Notes: generated by a model not told the origin, from the sequence alone. 64,000 nt of DNA from Bacteroides propionicigenes (GCF_018390535.1 NZ_JAHBBW010000002.1:124001-188000); one strand, 5' to 3'; positions 53,537-63,756 are shown, counted from the stretch's first letter. Program-made: numbers and translations.

Positions 53537-55228
53537 ATGACTAAAAAATTGTATCTGCCTTTGTTAGTGGCACTTGTTGCTGTTTTGACATCATGCAGCA
53601 GCAAAATGGGTGAACTGTCTTCTGACTATTTCACAGTGACTCCGCAAGTATTGGAAGCCGTAGGTGGCAAGGTACCTGCTACAATTAACGGTAAGTTCCC
53701 TGAAAAGTATTTCAAGAAAAATGCTGTAGTAGAAGTTACTCCGGTTTTGAGATGGGAAGGTGGCGAAGCTAAGGGTCAGCCTGCCGTATTCCAAGGCGAA
53801 AAAGTAGAAGGCAACGACCAAAGTATTTCTTACAAGACTGGTGGTAGCTACACTATGAAAACCTCTTTCGATTATGTTCCTGAAATGGCCAAATCTGAGT
53901 TATATCTGGAATTTAAAGCTAAAGTTGGAAAGAAAGAAGTTACTATCCCCGCTGTAAAAGTAGCTGACGGCGTTATCTCTACTTCTGAATTGATTGGCCA
54001 AACTTTGGGTAGCGCTAACCCAGCTAACGGTGACGACGCTTTCCAACGTATAATCAAAGAGAAATATGATGCAAACATCATGTTCTTGATTCAACAGGCT
54101 AACGTTCGTGCAAGTGAATTGAAAACAGCTAAAGCATTCAACGAAGAAGTTAAGAATGTAAACGAGGCTGCTAACAAGAAAATCAGCAACATCGAAATTT
54201 CTGCATATGCTTCTCCCGATGGTGGTGTTAAGTTGAACACTGGCCTGGCTGAAAATCGTCAGGACAACACAGCTAAGATTATTAATAGAGACCTGAAGAA
54301 AGGCAAAATTGATGCTGCTGTAGATACTAAATACACTGCACAAGACTGGGAAGGTTTCCAAGAATTGGTTAGCAAATCCAACATCCAAGACAAAGAGTTG
54401 ATTCTTCGCGTATTGTCAATGTACTCTGATCCTGAACAAAGAGAACAAGAAATCAAAAACATCTCTTCTGTATACAAAACTTTGGCTGAAGAAATCCTTC
54501 CGCAATTGCGTCGTTCTCGTCTGACCTTGAACTATGACGTAATCGGTAAATCTGACGAAGAAATCGCATCTTTGGCAGACAGCGATGCTAAGCAACTGAA
54601 CATCGAAGAATTGCTGTATGCAACAACTTTGACTAATGATCCTGCTAAGCAAGAAGCTATCTTCATCAAAGCTACTCAAATCTATCCGAACGATTATCGT
54701 GCATACAACAACCTCGGTAAGTTGGCTTATCAAGCTGGTAACCTTGACAAGGCTGAAGGATATTTCAAGAAATCTCTTTCTATCAAGGATTCTGCTGAAG
54801 CTAACATGAATATGGGTCTTATCGCTTTGACTAAGGGTGACAAAGCAGCCGCTGAATCTTACTTGGGTAAAGCTTCAGGCGCTAAAGAGTTGAACGAAGC
54901 TTTGGGTAACCTGTACGTAGCTCAAGGTCAATACGACAGAGCCGTTAACGCATTTGGCGATACTAAGACTAACAGTGCAGCTTTGGCACAAATCTTGGCT
55001 AAGGATTACAACAAGGCTAAGAGCACATTGTCAAGCATCGCTAAACCTGACGCTTACACAGACTATTTAATGGCTGTTGTAGGTGCAAGAACTAACAACA
55101 CTTCTATGGTAACTGATAACCTGAAGAAAGCTGTTGCTAAAGATTCTTCATTAGCAAAGAAAGCTGCTTCTGATTTGGAATTCTCCAAATATTTCACGAA
55201 TGCAGACTTTATGAATATCATCAAATAA
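53537..55228 (+). CDS. Abundant OmpA-like/TPR lipoprotein
   Basis: 563 residues with a lipoprotein signal (MTKKLYLPLLVALVAVLTSC, Cys20). The order is a beta-rich region (25-145), an OmpA-like region with YASPDGG at 224-230, a helical linker containing ILPQLRRSR near 325, and TPR repeats (about 365-480). OmpA-like lipoproteins hold the outer membrane to peptidoglycan; TPRs bind partners. Codon choice (GCT, TCT, AAC, GGT) is like that of pckA and suggests high expression. Its plan and several local blocks match the fimbrial DUF3868 protein at 628-2106. The gene is monocistronic with a strong terminator. Confidence 0.85.
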   Translation: MTKKLYLPLLVALVAVLTSCSSKMGELSSDYFTVTPQVLEAVGGKVPATINGKFPEKYFKKNAVVEVTPVLRWEGGEAKGQPAVFQGEKVEGNDQSISYKTGGSYTMKTSFDYVPEMAKSELYLEFKAKVGKKEVTIPAVKVADGVISTSELIGQTLGSANPANGDDAFQRIIKEKYDANIMFLIQQANVRASELKTAKAFNEEVKNVNEAANKKISNIEISAYASPDGGVKLNTGLAENRQDNTAKIINRDLKKGKIDAAVDTKYTAQDWEGFQELVSKSNIQDKELILRVLSMYSDPEQREQEIKNISSVYKTLAEEILPQLRRSRLTLNYDVIGKSDEEIASLADSDAKQLNIEELLYATTLTNDPAKQEAIFIKATQIYPNDYRAYNNLGKLAYQAGNLDKAEGYFKKSLSIKDSAEANMNMGLIALTKGDKAAAESYLGKASGAKELNEALGNLYVAQGQYDRAVNAFGDTKTNSAALAQILAKDYNKAKSTLSSIAKPDAYTDYLMAVVGARTNNTSMVTDNLKKAVAKDSSLAKKAASDLEFSKYFTNADFMNIIK

Positions 55229-55252
55229 TAAAGGTTATAAGATGAAAAGAAG

Positions 55253-55288
55253 TGCCCGACATGGAAATATGTCGGGCATTTTTTTTTT
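55253..55288 (+). terminator. Terminator of OmpA/TPR lipoprotein
   Basis: Arms TGCCCGACAT (55253-55262) and ATGTCGGGCA (55269-55278) form a 10-bp stem with a six-base loop and a nine-T tail. Confidence 0.9.
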
Positions 55289-55342
55289 ATTCACACCAAA
55301 AAGAACTACTTTCGCAGCAGTGTACTAGAAGAAGAAACCCAT

Positions 55343-56374
55343 ATGAAAAATATTTATTTTGCATTTTTCCTGCTTATTATATTATCTGCCTGCGACGGCA
55401 AGAGATCCGATACGGTCAGCCTTAGCGGAGAAATCAAGGGATTGGGAAATGACACCATATATATATATGGTGCAGACGAAATGTATGACCACATGGATAC
55501 TCTGCTTGTTGAAAATGGCAAGTTCTCAAAAATACTTTCTCCGGATACTTTAGTAGCTGCCTGGTTATTGTTCAGCGATGGCACTCAATATCCTTTCTTT
55601 ATGGATAAAGGAAATAGAATACAAATAAACGGCTCTGCTGCTGAACTTAACAATTTGGAAATAAAAGGGAACATACCCAATGAAGAATTAAGTTCTTTCC
55701 AAAAAGAACTGAGAGGATTAGGTAAGCCATCCGAAAAAGTATTAGAAGAGAAAGTCGGTAAATTTATCAATGAGCATCATTCCTCCTTAGCCAGTATTTA
55801 CCTATTGGATAAATACTTCGTACAAAAAGAAAAACCGGACTACACCCAAATAAAAAAACTGACCGAACATATGACGGGAGAGCTGAAAGACCGCCCCTAT
55901 ATTAGTGAACTACTCGGTCATATTCAAGAACAAGAAAAGGTTGCTATTGGGAAAACTGCTGCCTATTTCCGCCTGCCCAATACCAGCGGAAAACAAATAA
56001 ACCGTGCAAACTTCAAAGACCAATATTTATTAGTACACTTCTGGGCCTCTTGGGATACAGTAAGCCGAGATAGTAATGCTGTTTATCGCAGAATTTATAA
56101 GCAAGTACAAAAGAACAAGAAGTTTGCGCTTTTAGGAGTTTCCTTAGACATCAATAAAGATAGCTGGCAAAAGGCGATTAAAACAGACACTCTAAAGTGG
56201 GAACAAGTATGCGATCTTTCCGGCTGGAATACAGAGGTTGTAAAGCAACTTGCTATAAAAACTTTACCCGCTAATATATTACTCAACCCATCCGGAAGAA
56301 TTGAAGGGAAAAATCTAAGCGAGAAAGATATCGAGAAGAAATTAAAAGAGGCAGAGGAGAAAAAGAAAAGATAA
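55343..56374 (+). CDS. Thioredoxin-fold lipoprotein (DUF4369-like) lacking CxxC
   Basis: 343 residues with a lipoprotein signal (Cys17). The N-terminal half (25-110: VSLSGEIKGLGNDTIYIYG) resembles the DUF4369 domain common before AhpC/TSA domains in Bacteroides. The C-terminal half has the TlpA-type thioredoxin fold: VHFWASW at 231-237, LLGVSLDINKDSWQKAI, TLPANILLNPSGRI. Where the redox pair WCxxC is expected, the sequence is WDTVS (Asp238, Ser241), so both active cysteines are missing. It cannot be an ordinary disulfide oxidoreductase; a binding or structural role is possible. The C-terminus is a short Lys/Glu helix. Confidence 0.82.
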   Translation: MKNIYFAFFLLIILSACDGKRSDTVSLSGEIKGLGNDTIYIYGADEMYDHMDTLLVENGKFSKILSPDTLVAAWLLFSDGTQYPFFMDKGNRIQINGSAAELNNLEIKGNIPNEELSSFQKELRGLGKPSEKVLEEKVGKFINEHHSSLASIYLLDKYFVQKEKPDYTQIKKLTEHMTGELKDRPYISELLGHIQEQEKVAIGKTAAYFRLPNTSGKQINRANFKDQYLLVHFWASWDTVSRDSNAVYRRIYKQVQKNKKFALLGVSLDINKDSWQKAIKTDTLKWEQVCDLSGWNTEVVKQLAIKTLPANILLNPSGRIEGKNLSEKDIEKKLKEAEEKKKR

Positions 56375-56414
56375 CCCTCATCCACCGATCATTAATTACT
56401 AAATACTAAATTAC

Positions 56415-57953
56415 GTGCTCATTAAAGTTTTTGGAGCGGCTGTTCAAGGTATTGATGCAACCCTCATCACTATCGAAGTCAACAGTTCCAGAGGCTGTAT
56501 GTTTTATCTCGTGGGTCTTCCTGACTCTGCCGTCAAAGAAAGTCACCAACGCATTATCTCTGCACTACAAGTAAACGGTTACCGTATACCAACAAGTAAC
56601 ATTGTTATCAATATGGCTCCGGCAGATATTCGCAAAGAAGGTTCTGCCTATGATCTACCATTGGCTATTGGTATGTTAGGCGCCAATGAAATCATCCAAT
56701 CGGACAAATTAGACCACTATCTGCTAATGGGAGAACTAAGTCTGGACGGAAGCCTGCAACCTATAAAAGGGGCATTGCCCATTGCAATAAAAGCCAGGGA
56801 ACTTGGTTTTAAGGGAATAATCATTCCCAAACAAAATGCGCAAGAAGCTGCCGTAGTCAACAATCTGAATGTTTATGGAGCGGGAAATCTGAAAGAGGTA
56901 ATCGAATTCTTCAATGGCACGCGAGAATTAGAGCAAGTACATATCAATACTCGCAAAGAGTTTTATGCCCAACAAAGTAATTTTGATTTGGATTTCTCTG
57001 ATGTAAAAGGACAGGAAAACGTAAAACGTGCATTAGAAGTGGCAGCTGCAGGTGGACACAATATTCTTTTAGTAGGTGCTCCCGGTAGCGGAAAGTCCAT
57101 GCTTGCCAAGCGTCTCCCTTCCATCCTTCCACCCTTATCATTAGGTGAAAGCCTTGAAACAACCAAAATACATTCCGTTGCAGGAAAGCTCGGACAAGAA
57201 GGCGGGCTTATCTCCAAACGCCCATTTCGCGACCCTCATCATACCATTTCTACAGTGGCTATGACAGGTGGAGGAAGTTTTCCGCAACCGGGCGAAATCA
57301 GCCTGGCTCATAATGGTGTTTTATTCCTTGATGAATTACCGGAATTCAATAGGAATGTACTTGAAGTACTACGTCAACCCTTGGAAGATCGGAAAATCAC
57401 CATCTCACGCGTGAAATGTAACGTAGAATATCCTGCCAGTTTTACGCTTGTAGCCTCTATGAATCCTTGCCCTTGCGGATATTACAATCATCCCACCAAA
57501 GCCTGCGTATGTAGCCCGGGACAGGTGCAGAAATATCTGAATCGCATTTCAGGACCTTTGCTCGATCGTATCGACCTGCAAATTGAGGTTATCCCCGTTC
57601 CATTTGAAAAAATGTCAGATACACATCCCGGAGAGTCAAGCGCTAATATTCGCGAACGTGTAATATATGCACGCCAGATTCAGTCTGAAAGATACGCCGA
57701 GATTCCCGGTGTATATTGTAATGCACAGATGAATAGCAAATTACTTGCCCGCTATGCTCATCCTGATGACAAAGGTCTTGTTCTGTTAAAGACCGCCATG
57801 AACCGTTTTAATCTTTCAGCACGCGCCTACGATCGTATCCTAAAGGTTTCGCGCACTATTGCCGATCTTGAAGGCTATGACCTAATACAACCCGCACACT
57901 TAGCAGAAGCAATCGGATATAGGAACCTGGATAGGGAAAATTGGGCCGGATAA
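56415..57953 (+). CDS. YifB-family Mg-chelatase-like AAA ATPase
   Basis: 512 residues from a GTG start (56415), which gives the normal family N-terminus MLIKVFGAAVQGIDATLITIEV. The N-terminal Lon-protease-like domain is followed by the AAA core (from about 190): Walker A GAPGSGKSMLAK, Walker B LFLDELPEF, and the C-terminal part with PCPCGYYNHPTKAC and ISGPLLDRIDLQ. The function of YifB/ComM proteins is helicase-like branch migration during natural transformation in some species. The role in Bacteroides is not shown. A ComF-like gene is also present (4186). Confidence 0.93.
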   Translation: MLIKVFGAAVQGIDATLITIEVNSSRGCMFYLVGLPDSAVKESHQRIISALQVNGYRIPTSNIVINMAPADIRKEGSAYDLPLAIGMLGANEIIQSDKLDHYLLMGELSLDGSLQPIKGALPIAIKARELGFKGIIIPKQNAQEAAVVNNLNVYGAGNLKEVIEFFNGTRELEQVHINTRKEFYAQQSNFDLDFSDVKGQENVKRALEVAAAGGHNILLVGAPGSGKSMLAKRLPSILPPLSLGESLETTKIHSVAGKLGQEGGLISKRPFRDPHHTISTVAMTGGGSFPQPGEISLAHNGVLFLDELPEFNRNVLEVLRQPLEDRKITISRVKCNVEYPASFTLVASMNPCPCGYYNHPTKACVCSPGQVQKYLNRISGPLLDRIDLQIEVIPVPFEKMSDTHPGESSANIRERVIYARQIQSERYAEIPGVYCNAQMNSKLLARYAHPDDKGLVLLKTAMNRFNLSARAYDRILKVSRTIADLEGYDLIQPAHLAEAIGYRNLDRENWAG

Positions 57954-57992
57954 AATCTACCCCTCACAAAAAACAAACAAAAAATAAGCAAA

Positions 57993-59063
57993 CTAACAAT
58001 GAAGCCTGTCGAGATGACAGAAAAGTAATTTACCTTCATCATCACGCAGATGCATACCATTACCCTCACAGTAACGGAAAAAACTGCAATCGTTACATAC
58101 ACCTTTCTTCATCCACTTCCGATTGCGAAAGGCTTGAAAACGATTTTCCCATACATCCATAAAATCATCATGATAAATATTTCCCTGATGAAAATCACTA
58201 CGGATACTTGGGCACGCAGATATAGAACCATCTGCCAAAACGGAACCGACAGTGATTCCGGCATTGCAGGCAAAGAAACTATCACGAACCTCACCTTCAT
58301 ACTTACCTAAGAAACCTTCACAAGCATAATCAATATGCATCTTTCCTTCCTTTCGAACACGCTTGATGAACTCCATAACGCCTGTAAACTCAGTGTCGCT
58401 CAATTGCAACTCCAAGTGTGATGCAGCACGCCCTATCGGAAAGATTGTAAACAAGCGCCACCGCCGAACGCCAATACGATAAAGGTAATTTTTCAACTCA
58501 TCCAAATACAGATAGTTACGGCTATTGATACAAGTCACTACATCCCAGACCAGCTCCGGTTCATGTACCAACATCTTGATTGCGTCTACGGCCCTCCCAT
58601 AACTTTCCGGATGCCCACGCAACCAATTATGTTCCTGTTCAAAACCATCCAAGCTGATGGTTATGGAATGAAGACCGGCAGACATTAAACGTTCCAACCG
58701 CTTAGCCGTGAGATAAAGACCGTTAGAAACAATTCCCCAAGGATAACCGCGTTTGTAGAGTTCCAGTCCAACTTCCTCCACATCTTCTCTCATCAACGGC
58801 TCTCCACCGGTCATTATAATGCTTACCTCATTCGGGTTCACATATGGAGTAATGGAATCAACAACCCGCAAGAAATCGGCTGCCGACATATCCTTAACAT
58901 CCGGCATTCGTTTACAGTCGCTACCGCAATGCTTACAGTGCAGATTACAACGTAGAGTACACTCCCAAAAGAGTTGCCTCAACGGATGCAACTCTTTCAG
59001 ATTGTTACGCATCTTACGCGCAATCTCCAGTGCCAAACGCTTACGAACAGAAAGGGCTCCCAC
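57993..59063 (-). CDS. Radical SAM/SPASM enzyme of an rSAM/lipoprotein pair
   Basis: 356 residues from a GTG at 59063 (MGALSVRKRLALEIARKMRNN); no ATG gives as complete an N-terminus. The radical SAM cluster motif CX3CX2C is Cys39, Cys43, Cys46 (CNLHCKHC), with further Cys at 35 and 50. IIMTGGEPLMREDV follows. The C-terminal SPASM-type region is cysteine-rich (CNAGITVGSVLADGSISACPS, then CNDCSFFRYCEGN) for auxiliary Fe-S clusters. SPASM enzymes usually modify a peptide or protein. The sequence and the lipoprotein gene just upstream match what I recall as the Bacteroidetes rSAM/lipoprotein system (TIGR04133 with TIGR04134), whose chemistry is unknown. Confidence 0.85.
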   Translation of the reverse strand: MGALSVRKRLALEIARKMRNNLKELHPLRQLFWECTLRCNLHCKHCGSDCKRMPDVKDMSAADFLRVVDSITPYVNPNEVSIIMTGGEPLMREDVEEVGLELYKRGYPWGIVSNGLYLTAKRLERLMSAGLHSITISLDGFEQEHNWLRGHPESYGRAVDAIKMLVHEPELVWDVVTCINSRNYLYLDELKNYLYRIGVRRWRLFTIFPIGRAASHLELQLSDTEFTGVMEFIKRVRKEGKMHIDYACEGFLGKYEGEVRDSFFACNAGITVGSVLADGSISACPSIRSDFHQGNIYHDDFMDVWENRFQAFRNRKWMKKGVCNDCSFFRYCEGNGMHLRDDEGKLLFCHLDRLHC

Positions 59064-59090
59064 CTTTTTTATATTTCTCTCTTTTTTAGT

Positions 59091-59282
59091 TTAAAATTTA
59101 TATATTTGCTGTCTCTTCCTTATTACTTTCCCTTTGATTTCATATTTAGCATAAGGAGTACCATATTCACATCTCCCAGTTCCTGTACTATTTTCATCAC
59201 AAGATGTGAAACCTAACAGAACCAATGCGCCGGACATCATTCCATTACAAATCTGGAGCCATTGTTTTTTTCTTTTCTTCAT
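59091..59282 (-). CDS. Truncated partner lipoprotein of rSAM system
   Basis: 63 residues: KKRKKQW-type basic start, hydrophobic core, lipobox LLGFTSC (Cys28), then CEYGTPYAKYEIKGKV and a stop ten residues later. The CEYGTP-KGKV block is the hallmark of the lipoprotein that accompanies this rSAM enzyme. As I recall, that protein normally continues with a carboxypeptidase-regulatory-like domain for a total of roughly 130 or more residues. Here the frame ends RKRQQIYKF and only 27 bp separate it from the rSAM start. The rest is therefore deleted, not just frame-shifted. It may still be made as a short lipopeptide. Confidence 0.7.
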   Translation of the reverse strand: MKKRKKQWLQICNGMMSGALVLLGFTSCDENSTGTGRCEYGTPYAKYEIKGKVIRKRQQIYKF

Positions 59283-59364
59283 AGCACGTCAATAGTCTAG
59301 TTGTATTTCTATAAACGTCAATAAAAACAAAATACTGCATAACGGCTTCTATTTTAACACAAAG

Positions 59365-61428
59365 TTATTTCTTTTCTATCCTGATGCGGGCATCCACGGC
59401 TATCACATCTTTTTCTGTTGCCAACAGCGGATTAATATCCATTTCCTTTATCTCCGTGGCAAAGCGCAACAAAGTAGACAAACGGACAATGATTTCAGCA
59501 AACCTATCTTCATTCACCCCTTTCTGCCCTCGAGTACCTTTTATAATCTTATAAGCACGCAGTGAATGAATCATAGAGTAAGCCTCCTCATAGGATAAAG
59601 GAGCCAAACCGGAAGACACATCCTTCAGAACCTCTACAAAAATACCACCCAGACCACAAAGCACCACATGACCGAACTTTTCTTCATACTTTGCACCAAT
59701 AAATAATTCCGTACCTTTCAGCATAGGTTGCACCATAATACCCGTTACTTCCGGAATCTGCATCATACGTTCAAACTCCAAAGCAAGATGCTGTTCACTC
59801 TTTATATTCAGCACCACGCCACCTACATCCGATTTATGTACAGGTCCTACCACCTTTGCCACGACCGGAAATCCGGCACGACGGGTAAAGGCAAGCACTT
59901 CTTCTTTATTTGCGGATACAAACTCCTCCACTATCGGAATGCCCGCAGAGTGTAACAATGCCTGCACATGGTGCGGTTTTATGTAACCGTTCTCGGGAAT
60001 GGAATCTATGATACGACGGATACGCGGAACATCCACTCCGAAAAGCTCTATTTCATTATTCGCGGGCTTCGATGCATTAACAATGCGCGACAATGCCGTG
60101 CCCAGCGTCACCTCATCGGCAAAGTTCACGTGTCCTTTGGCTAGAAAAGCGGAAACCTCAGCCCCTGCCGTATTAATGGAAGGAAGAATAGGGAATATCG
60201 GCTTCTTGCAAGTCTGCATCTTCTCATGCAGCACATCATACATTTCAAACATAGTAACCAGGCCCGGCGTACCGAAAATAGCCATTACCGCATCCACGTT
60301 ATTAAACTTCTCTTCACAGTATTCCAGACACAGGCGCAAGTGTTCCGGCGTACCGGTAGCCAAAATATCTATTGGATTTCCAACGGCAGCTCCCGGAAAG
60401 AGTTTGCTCTTCAATTCCTCGGCAAGCTCACCCTCCAGCTTTGGTACATTCAGTCCGCCTTTACTCAAAGCATCGGTCAGCATCACACCCGGTCCGCCAG
60501 CATGGGTAATAATAGCAAAATTCTTTCCCTTCAGTTCCGGCAAAGTGAAAATACACCCTACCGTAGTCAGCTCTTCACGAGAGTAGCAGCGTACAATACC
60601 CGCTTTACGAAACAGGGCCTCTACCGCCGAATCGGAACTGGCAATAGCACCCGTATGCGAAGATGCCGCCCGACTACCACTCTCACTGCTGCCCGACTTA
60701 ATAGCTGCAATCTTACATCCTTTCTTTATCAGTGAAGAAGCATGGAACAGCAACCTGTCGGGATCCCCTATACTCTCTATATAAAGCAATTTTATCCTAG
60801 AGTCTTTTTCCGGATCGAAATGTTCATCCATATATTGCAGTACATCTTCTACTCCAATCTGCTTGGCATTACCCACAGACCATACGGAATTAAACTGTAA
60901 ACCCTTGGTAACCGCACTTTCCAAAATAAACACCGCAGTTGCCCCGGAGCTGGATATCAAATCGACACCCTGCGGATGCAAATTGGGAATAGGCTGGCTG
61001 AACACACTATGATGCCACGTATTCATCAACCCGATACAGTTAGGGCCAATCAACGAAGCGCCATACTTGTTCACCGTCTCCAGAATACGGTCTTCCAACA
61101 GTGCGCCTTCATGTGTTTCCTCACCAAATCCGGCAGAAAGAATAATAAAGGCACGTACCTGTTTCTCCGAAGCAAGCAATTCCACCGCATCGGGACAAAG
61201 GACAGCCGGAATGGCAAGAATGGCAAGGTCTGTTTCAGGGATATCTTTTACATCGGCATAAGCCTTCACACCTTGCACCGTAGTCTCTTTTGGGTTGACA
61301 GCACGCAGTTCTCCGGTATAACCTCCGTTAATCAGATTTTTCAGAATAGCCCCGCCGGGTTTATGTACATTATTGGAAGCTCCTACCACTACAATACTGA
61401 CAGGATGCAGCAATTGGCTTGTTATCAT
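59365..61428 (-). CDS. Acyl-CoA synthetase, ADP-forming (fused alpha-beta)
   Basis: 687 residues. The N-terminal CoA-binding domain begins PVSIVVVGASNNVHKPGGAIL. Two succinyl-CoA-ligase-like domains follow, including the phosphohistidine loop region SHTGAIASSDSAVEAL, and a C-terminal ATP-grasp domain (from about 455) with FPVVAKVVGPVHKSDVGGVV. Such enzymes convert acetyl-CoA or other acyl-CoA, ADP and Pi into the acid, CoA and ATP, gaining energy in fermentation. The acyl range is unknown. A minus-strand TATATTTG (complement of 61463-61470) lies 35 bp upstream. Confidence 0.9.
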   Translation of the reverse strand: MITSQLLHPVSIVVVGASNNVHKPGGAILKNLINGGYTGELRAVNPKETTVQGVKAYADVKDIPETDLAILAIPAVLCPDAVELLASEKQVRAFIILSAGFGEETHEGALLEDRILETVNKYGASLIGPNCIGLMNTWHHSVFSQPIPNLHPQGVDLISSSGATAVFILESAVTKGLQFNSVWSVGNAKQIGVEDVLQYMDEHFDPEKDSRIKLLYIESIGDPDRLLFHASSLIKKGCKIAAIKSGSSESGSRAASSHTGAIASSDSAVEALFRKAGIVRCYSREELTTVGCIFTLPELKGKNFAIITHAGGPGVMLTDALSKGGLNVPKLEGELAEELKSKLFPGAAVGNPIDILATGTPEHLRLCLEYCEEKFNNVDAVMAIFGTPGLVTMFEMYDVLHEKMQTCKKPIFPILPSINTAGAEVSAFLAKGHVNFADEVTLGTALSRIVNASKPANNEIELFGVDVPRIRRIIDSIPENGYIKPHHVQALLHSAGIPIVEEFVSANKEEVLAFTRRAGFPVVAKVVGPVHKSDVGGVVLNIKSEQHLALEFERMMQIPEVTGIMVQPMLKGTELFIGAKYEEKFGHVVLCGLGGIFVEVLKDVSSGLAPLSYEEAYSMIHSLRAYKIIKGTRGQKGVNEDRFAEIIVRLSTLLRFATEIKEMDINPLLATEKDVIAVDARIRIEKK

Positions 61429-61590
61429 AATCTGTTCACATTAGTATAGTACGACAATAGTACAAATATACAATTTATATGCATACGGACAAGAAGATAA
61501 CCCGTTTTTAATATCACTTTTACATCGAGAGATAAAGGCTCTATAAATGCAATGTACCAACAATGAAGTGAAGAAGTATGTATTCCCCTT

Positions 61591-61622
61591 TTTGTAGGTT
61601 TAAGAGAAAACCGTTATCTTTG
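61591..61622 (+). promoter_or_regulatory. Full promoter of metG
   Basis: TTTG at 61591-61594, 20 bp, then TATCTTTG at 61615-61622 matches both Bacteroides promoter elements with ideal spacing. It is the clearest complete promoter in the window and gives a leader of about 35 nt. Confidence 0.8.
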
Positions 61623-61665
61623 CGCATCTTAAAAGCGTTCATAACAAAAGAGATACATATATACA

Positions 61666-63708
61666 ATGGAAAAGAAATTCAAACGTACCACCGTGACATC
61701 GGCACTGCCCTATGCCAACGGTCCTGTCCATATCGGACACCTTGCAGGGGTTTACGTACCGGCCGACATCTACGTCCGTTATCTGAGACTGAAAAAAGAA
61801 GATGTAGTTTTTATCGGCGGTTCTGACGAACATGGAGTGCCTATTACCATTCGTGCCAAGAAAGAAGGTATTACTCCACAGGACGTAGTAGACCGTTACC
61901 ATACGCTCATCAAAAAATCTTTCAAGGAGTTTGGCATCTCATTCGATATATATAGCCGCACAACTTCAAAGACACATCACGACACGGCTTCCGGATTCTT
62001 CCGCAAACTGTACGACAAAGGAGAATTCATTGAAAAGACCAGTATGCAGTACTACGACGAGGAAGCCAAAACTTTCCTTGCCGACCGTTATATCACCGGT
62101 GAGTGCCCCCACTGTCATGCAGAAGGTGCTTATGGCGACCAGTGCGAAAAGTGCGGTACAAGTCTCAGTCCCACCGACTTGATTAATCCTAAAAGCGCTA
62201 TCAGCGGCAGCCAGCCCGTAATGCGCGAAACCAAGCACTGGTACCTGCCGCTTGACAAGCATGAAGCATGGCTGCGCCAGTGGATATTGGAAGAACATAA
62301 AGAATGGCGTCCCAACGTATACGGTCAATGTAAAAGCTGGCTCGATATGGGCTTGCAACCACGTGCCGTAAGTCGTGACTTAGACTGGGGTATTCCTGTT
62401 CCGGTAGAAGGCGCTGAGGGCAAGGTACTTTATGTATGGTTTGACGCACCTATCGGTTATATCAGCAATACGAAAGAACTATTACCTGATTCTTGGGAGA
62501 AATGGTGGAAAGATTCCGAGACACGCTTGATTCATTTTATCGGAAAAGATAATATCGTATTCCACTGCGTCGTATTCCCTGCCATGCTGAAGGCGGAAGG
62601 CAGCTACATCCTGCCGGACAACGTGCCCAGCAATGAGTTCTTAAATCTCGAAGGAGACAAAATCTCCACTTCCCGCAATTGGGCCGTATGGCTGCATGAA
62701 TACTTGGAAGATTTCCCCGGCAAACAAGACGTACTGCGTTATGTGCTCACAGCCAATGCCCCGGAAACAAAAGACAACGACTTCACCTGGAAAGACTTTC
62801 AGGCACGTAATAATAACGAGTTGGTAGCCGTATACGGAAATTTCGTAAACCGCGCCCTGCAACTCACAAAAAAATATTTTGAAGGTATAGTGCCCGCTGC
62901 AGGAGAGCTGAACGATTACGACCGTGAAACACTTAAAGAGTTTGCTGACGTAAAAGCTGAGGTAGAAAAATTGCTCGATGTATTCAAATTCCGCGATGCA
63001 CAGAAAGAAGCCATGAATTTAGCGCGCATCGGCAACAAATATTTGGCAGATACCGAACCGTGGAAACTTGCCAAAACAGATATGCCACGTGTTGCTACTA
63101 TTTTGAATATTTCACTGCAACTCGTAGCTAATCTTGCCATTGCTTTCGAACCTTTCCTTCCGTTCAGCAGCGAAAAACTCCGCAAGATGCTGAATATGGA
63201 CAGCTTCGACTGGGCAGAACTCGGACATACCGACCTGCTTCCTGCCGGACACCGATTGGCTACACCCGAACTATTGTTCGAGAAAATTGAAGACGACGTT
63301 ATTCAAGCACAGGTAGACAAATTGCTTGCAACCAAGAAAGCTAACGAGGCTGCCGGCTACAAGGCCAATCCTATCAAGCCCGTTATCTCATTTGAAGATT
63401 TTGAGAGGTTGGATATCCGTGTGGGAACTGTCTTGGAGTGCGAAGCTGTGCCCAAAATGAAGAAGCTGTTGAAGTTCAAAATAGCCGACGGACTGGAAAA
63501 CCGTACTATCGTCAGCGGTATTGCCCAGCATTATCAACCGGAAGAACTGGTAGGCAAGCAGGTACTGTTCATTGCCAACTTAGCTCCCCGTCAATTCAAA
63601 AACGGACTGGTGAGCGAGGGCATGATACTTTCTGCCGAGAACTATGATGGCTCCCTGGCGGTAACCTCATTACTAAAAGAAGTAAAGCCGGGCAGTGAAG
63701 TGAAATAA
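61666..63708 (+). CDS. metG: Methionyl-tRNA synthetase
   Basis: 680 residues. The catalytic domain has the HIGH motif in [20 protein letters not shown], a zinc knuckle ([18 protein letters not shown]) and the KMSKS equivalent KISTS. The anticodon-binding domain follows, and the C-terminal tRNA-binding (Trbp111-like) domain (about 565-680; [20 protein letters not shown]). It charges tRNA-Met for initiation and elongation. Length and domain order are as in E. coli. A flippase gene follows after 48 bp. Confidence 0.97.
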   Translation: MEKKFKRTTVTSALPYANGPVHIGHLAGVYVPADIYVRYLRLKKEDVVFIGGSDEHGVPITIRAKKEGITPQDVVDRYHTLIKKSFKEFGISFDIYSRTTSKTHHDTASGFFRKLYDKGEFIEKTSMQYYDEEAKTFLADRYITGECPHCHAEGAYGDQCEKCGTSLSPTDLINPKSAISGSQPVMRETKHWYLPLDKHEAWLRQWILEEHKEWRPNVYGQCKSWLDMGLQPRAVSRDLDWGIPVPVEGAEGKVLYVWFDAPIGYISNTKELLPDSWEKWWKDSETRLIHFIGKDNIVFHCVVFPAMLKAEGSYILPDNVPSNEFLNLEGDKISTSRNWAVWLHEYLEDFPGKQDVLRYVLTANAPETKDNDFTWKDFQARNNNELVAVYGNFVNRALQLTKKYFEGIVPAAGELNDYDRETLKEFADVKAEVEKLLDVFKFRDAQKEAMNLARIGNKYLADTEPWKLAKTDMPRVATILNISLQLVANLAIAFEPFLPFSSEKLRKMLNMDSFDWAELGHTDLLPAGHRLATPELLFEKIEDDVIQAQVDKLLATKKANEAAGYKANPIKPVISFEDFERLDIRVGTVLECEAVPKMKKLLKFKIADGLENRTIVSGIAQHYQPEELVGKQVLFIANLAPRQFKNGLVSEGMILSAENYDGSLAVTSLLKEVKPGSEVK

Positions 63709-63756
63709 AGGGATGCGTCAAAACTCAATCCTGCAAAAGCAGTAATGTAAAAAGGC

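Noticed and set aside
59064..59093. Frameshift that would restore a full-length partner lipoprotein
   Set aside because: Only 27 bp separate the lipoprotein stop from the rSAM start. There is no room for the missing domain in any frame, so deletion is the explanation.
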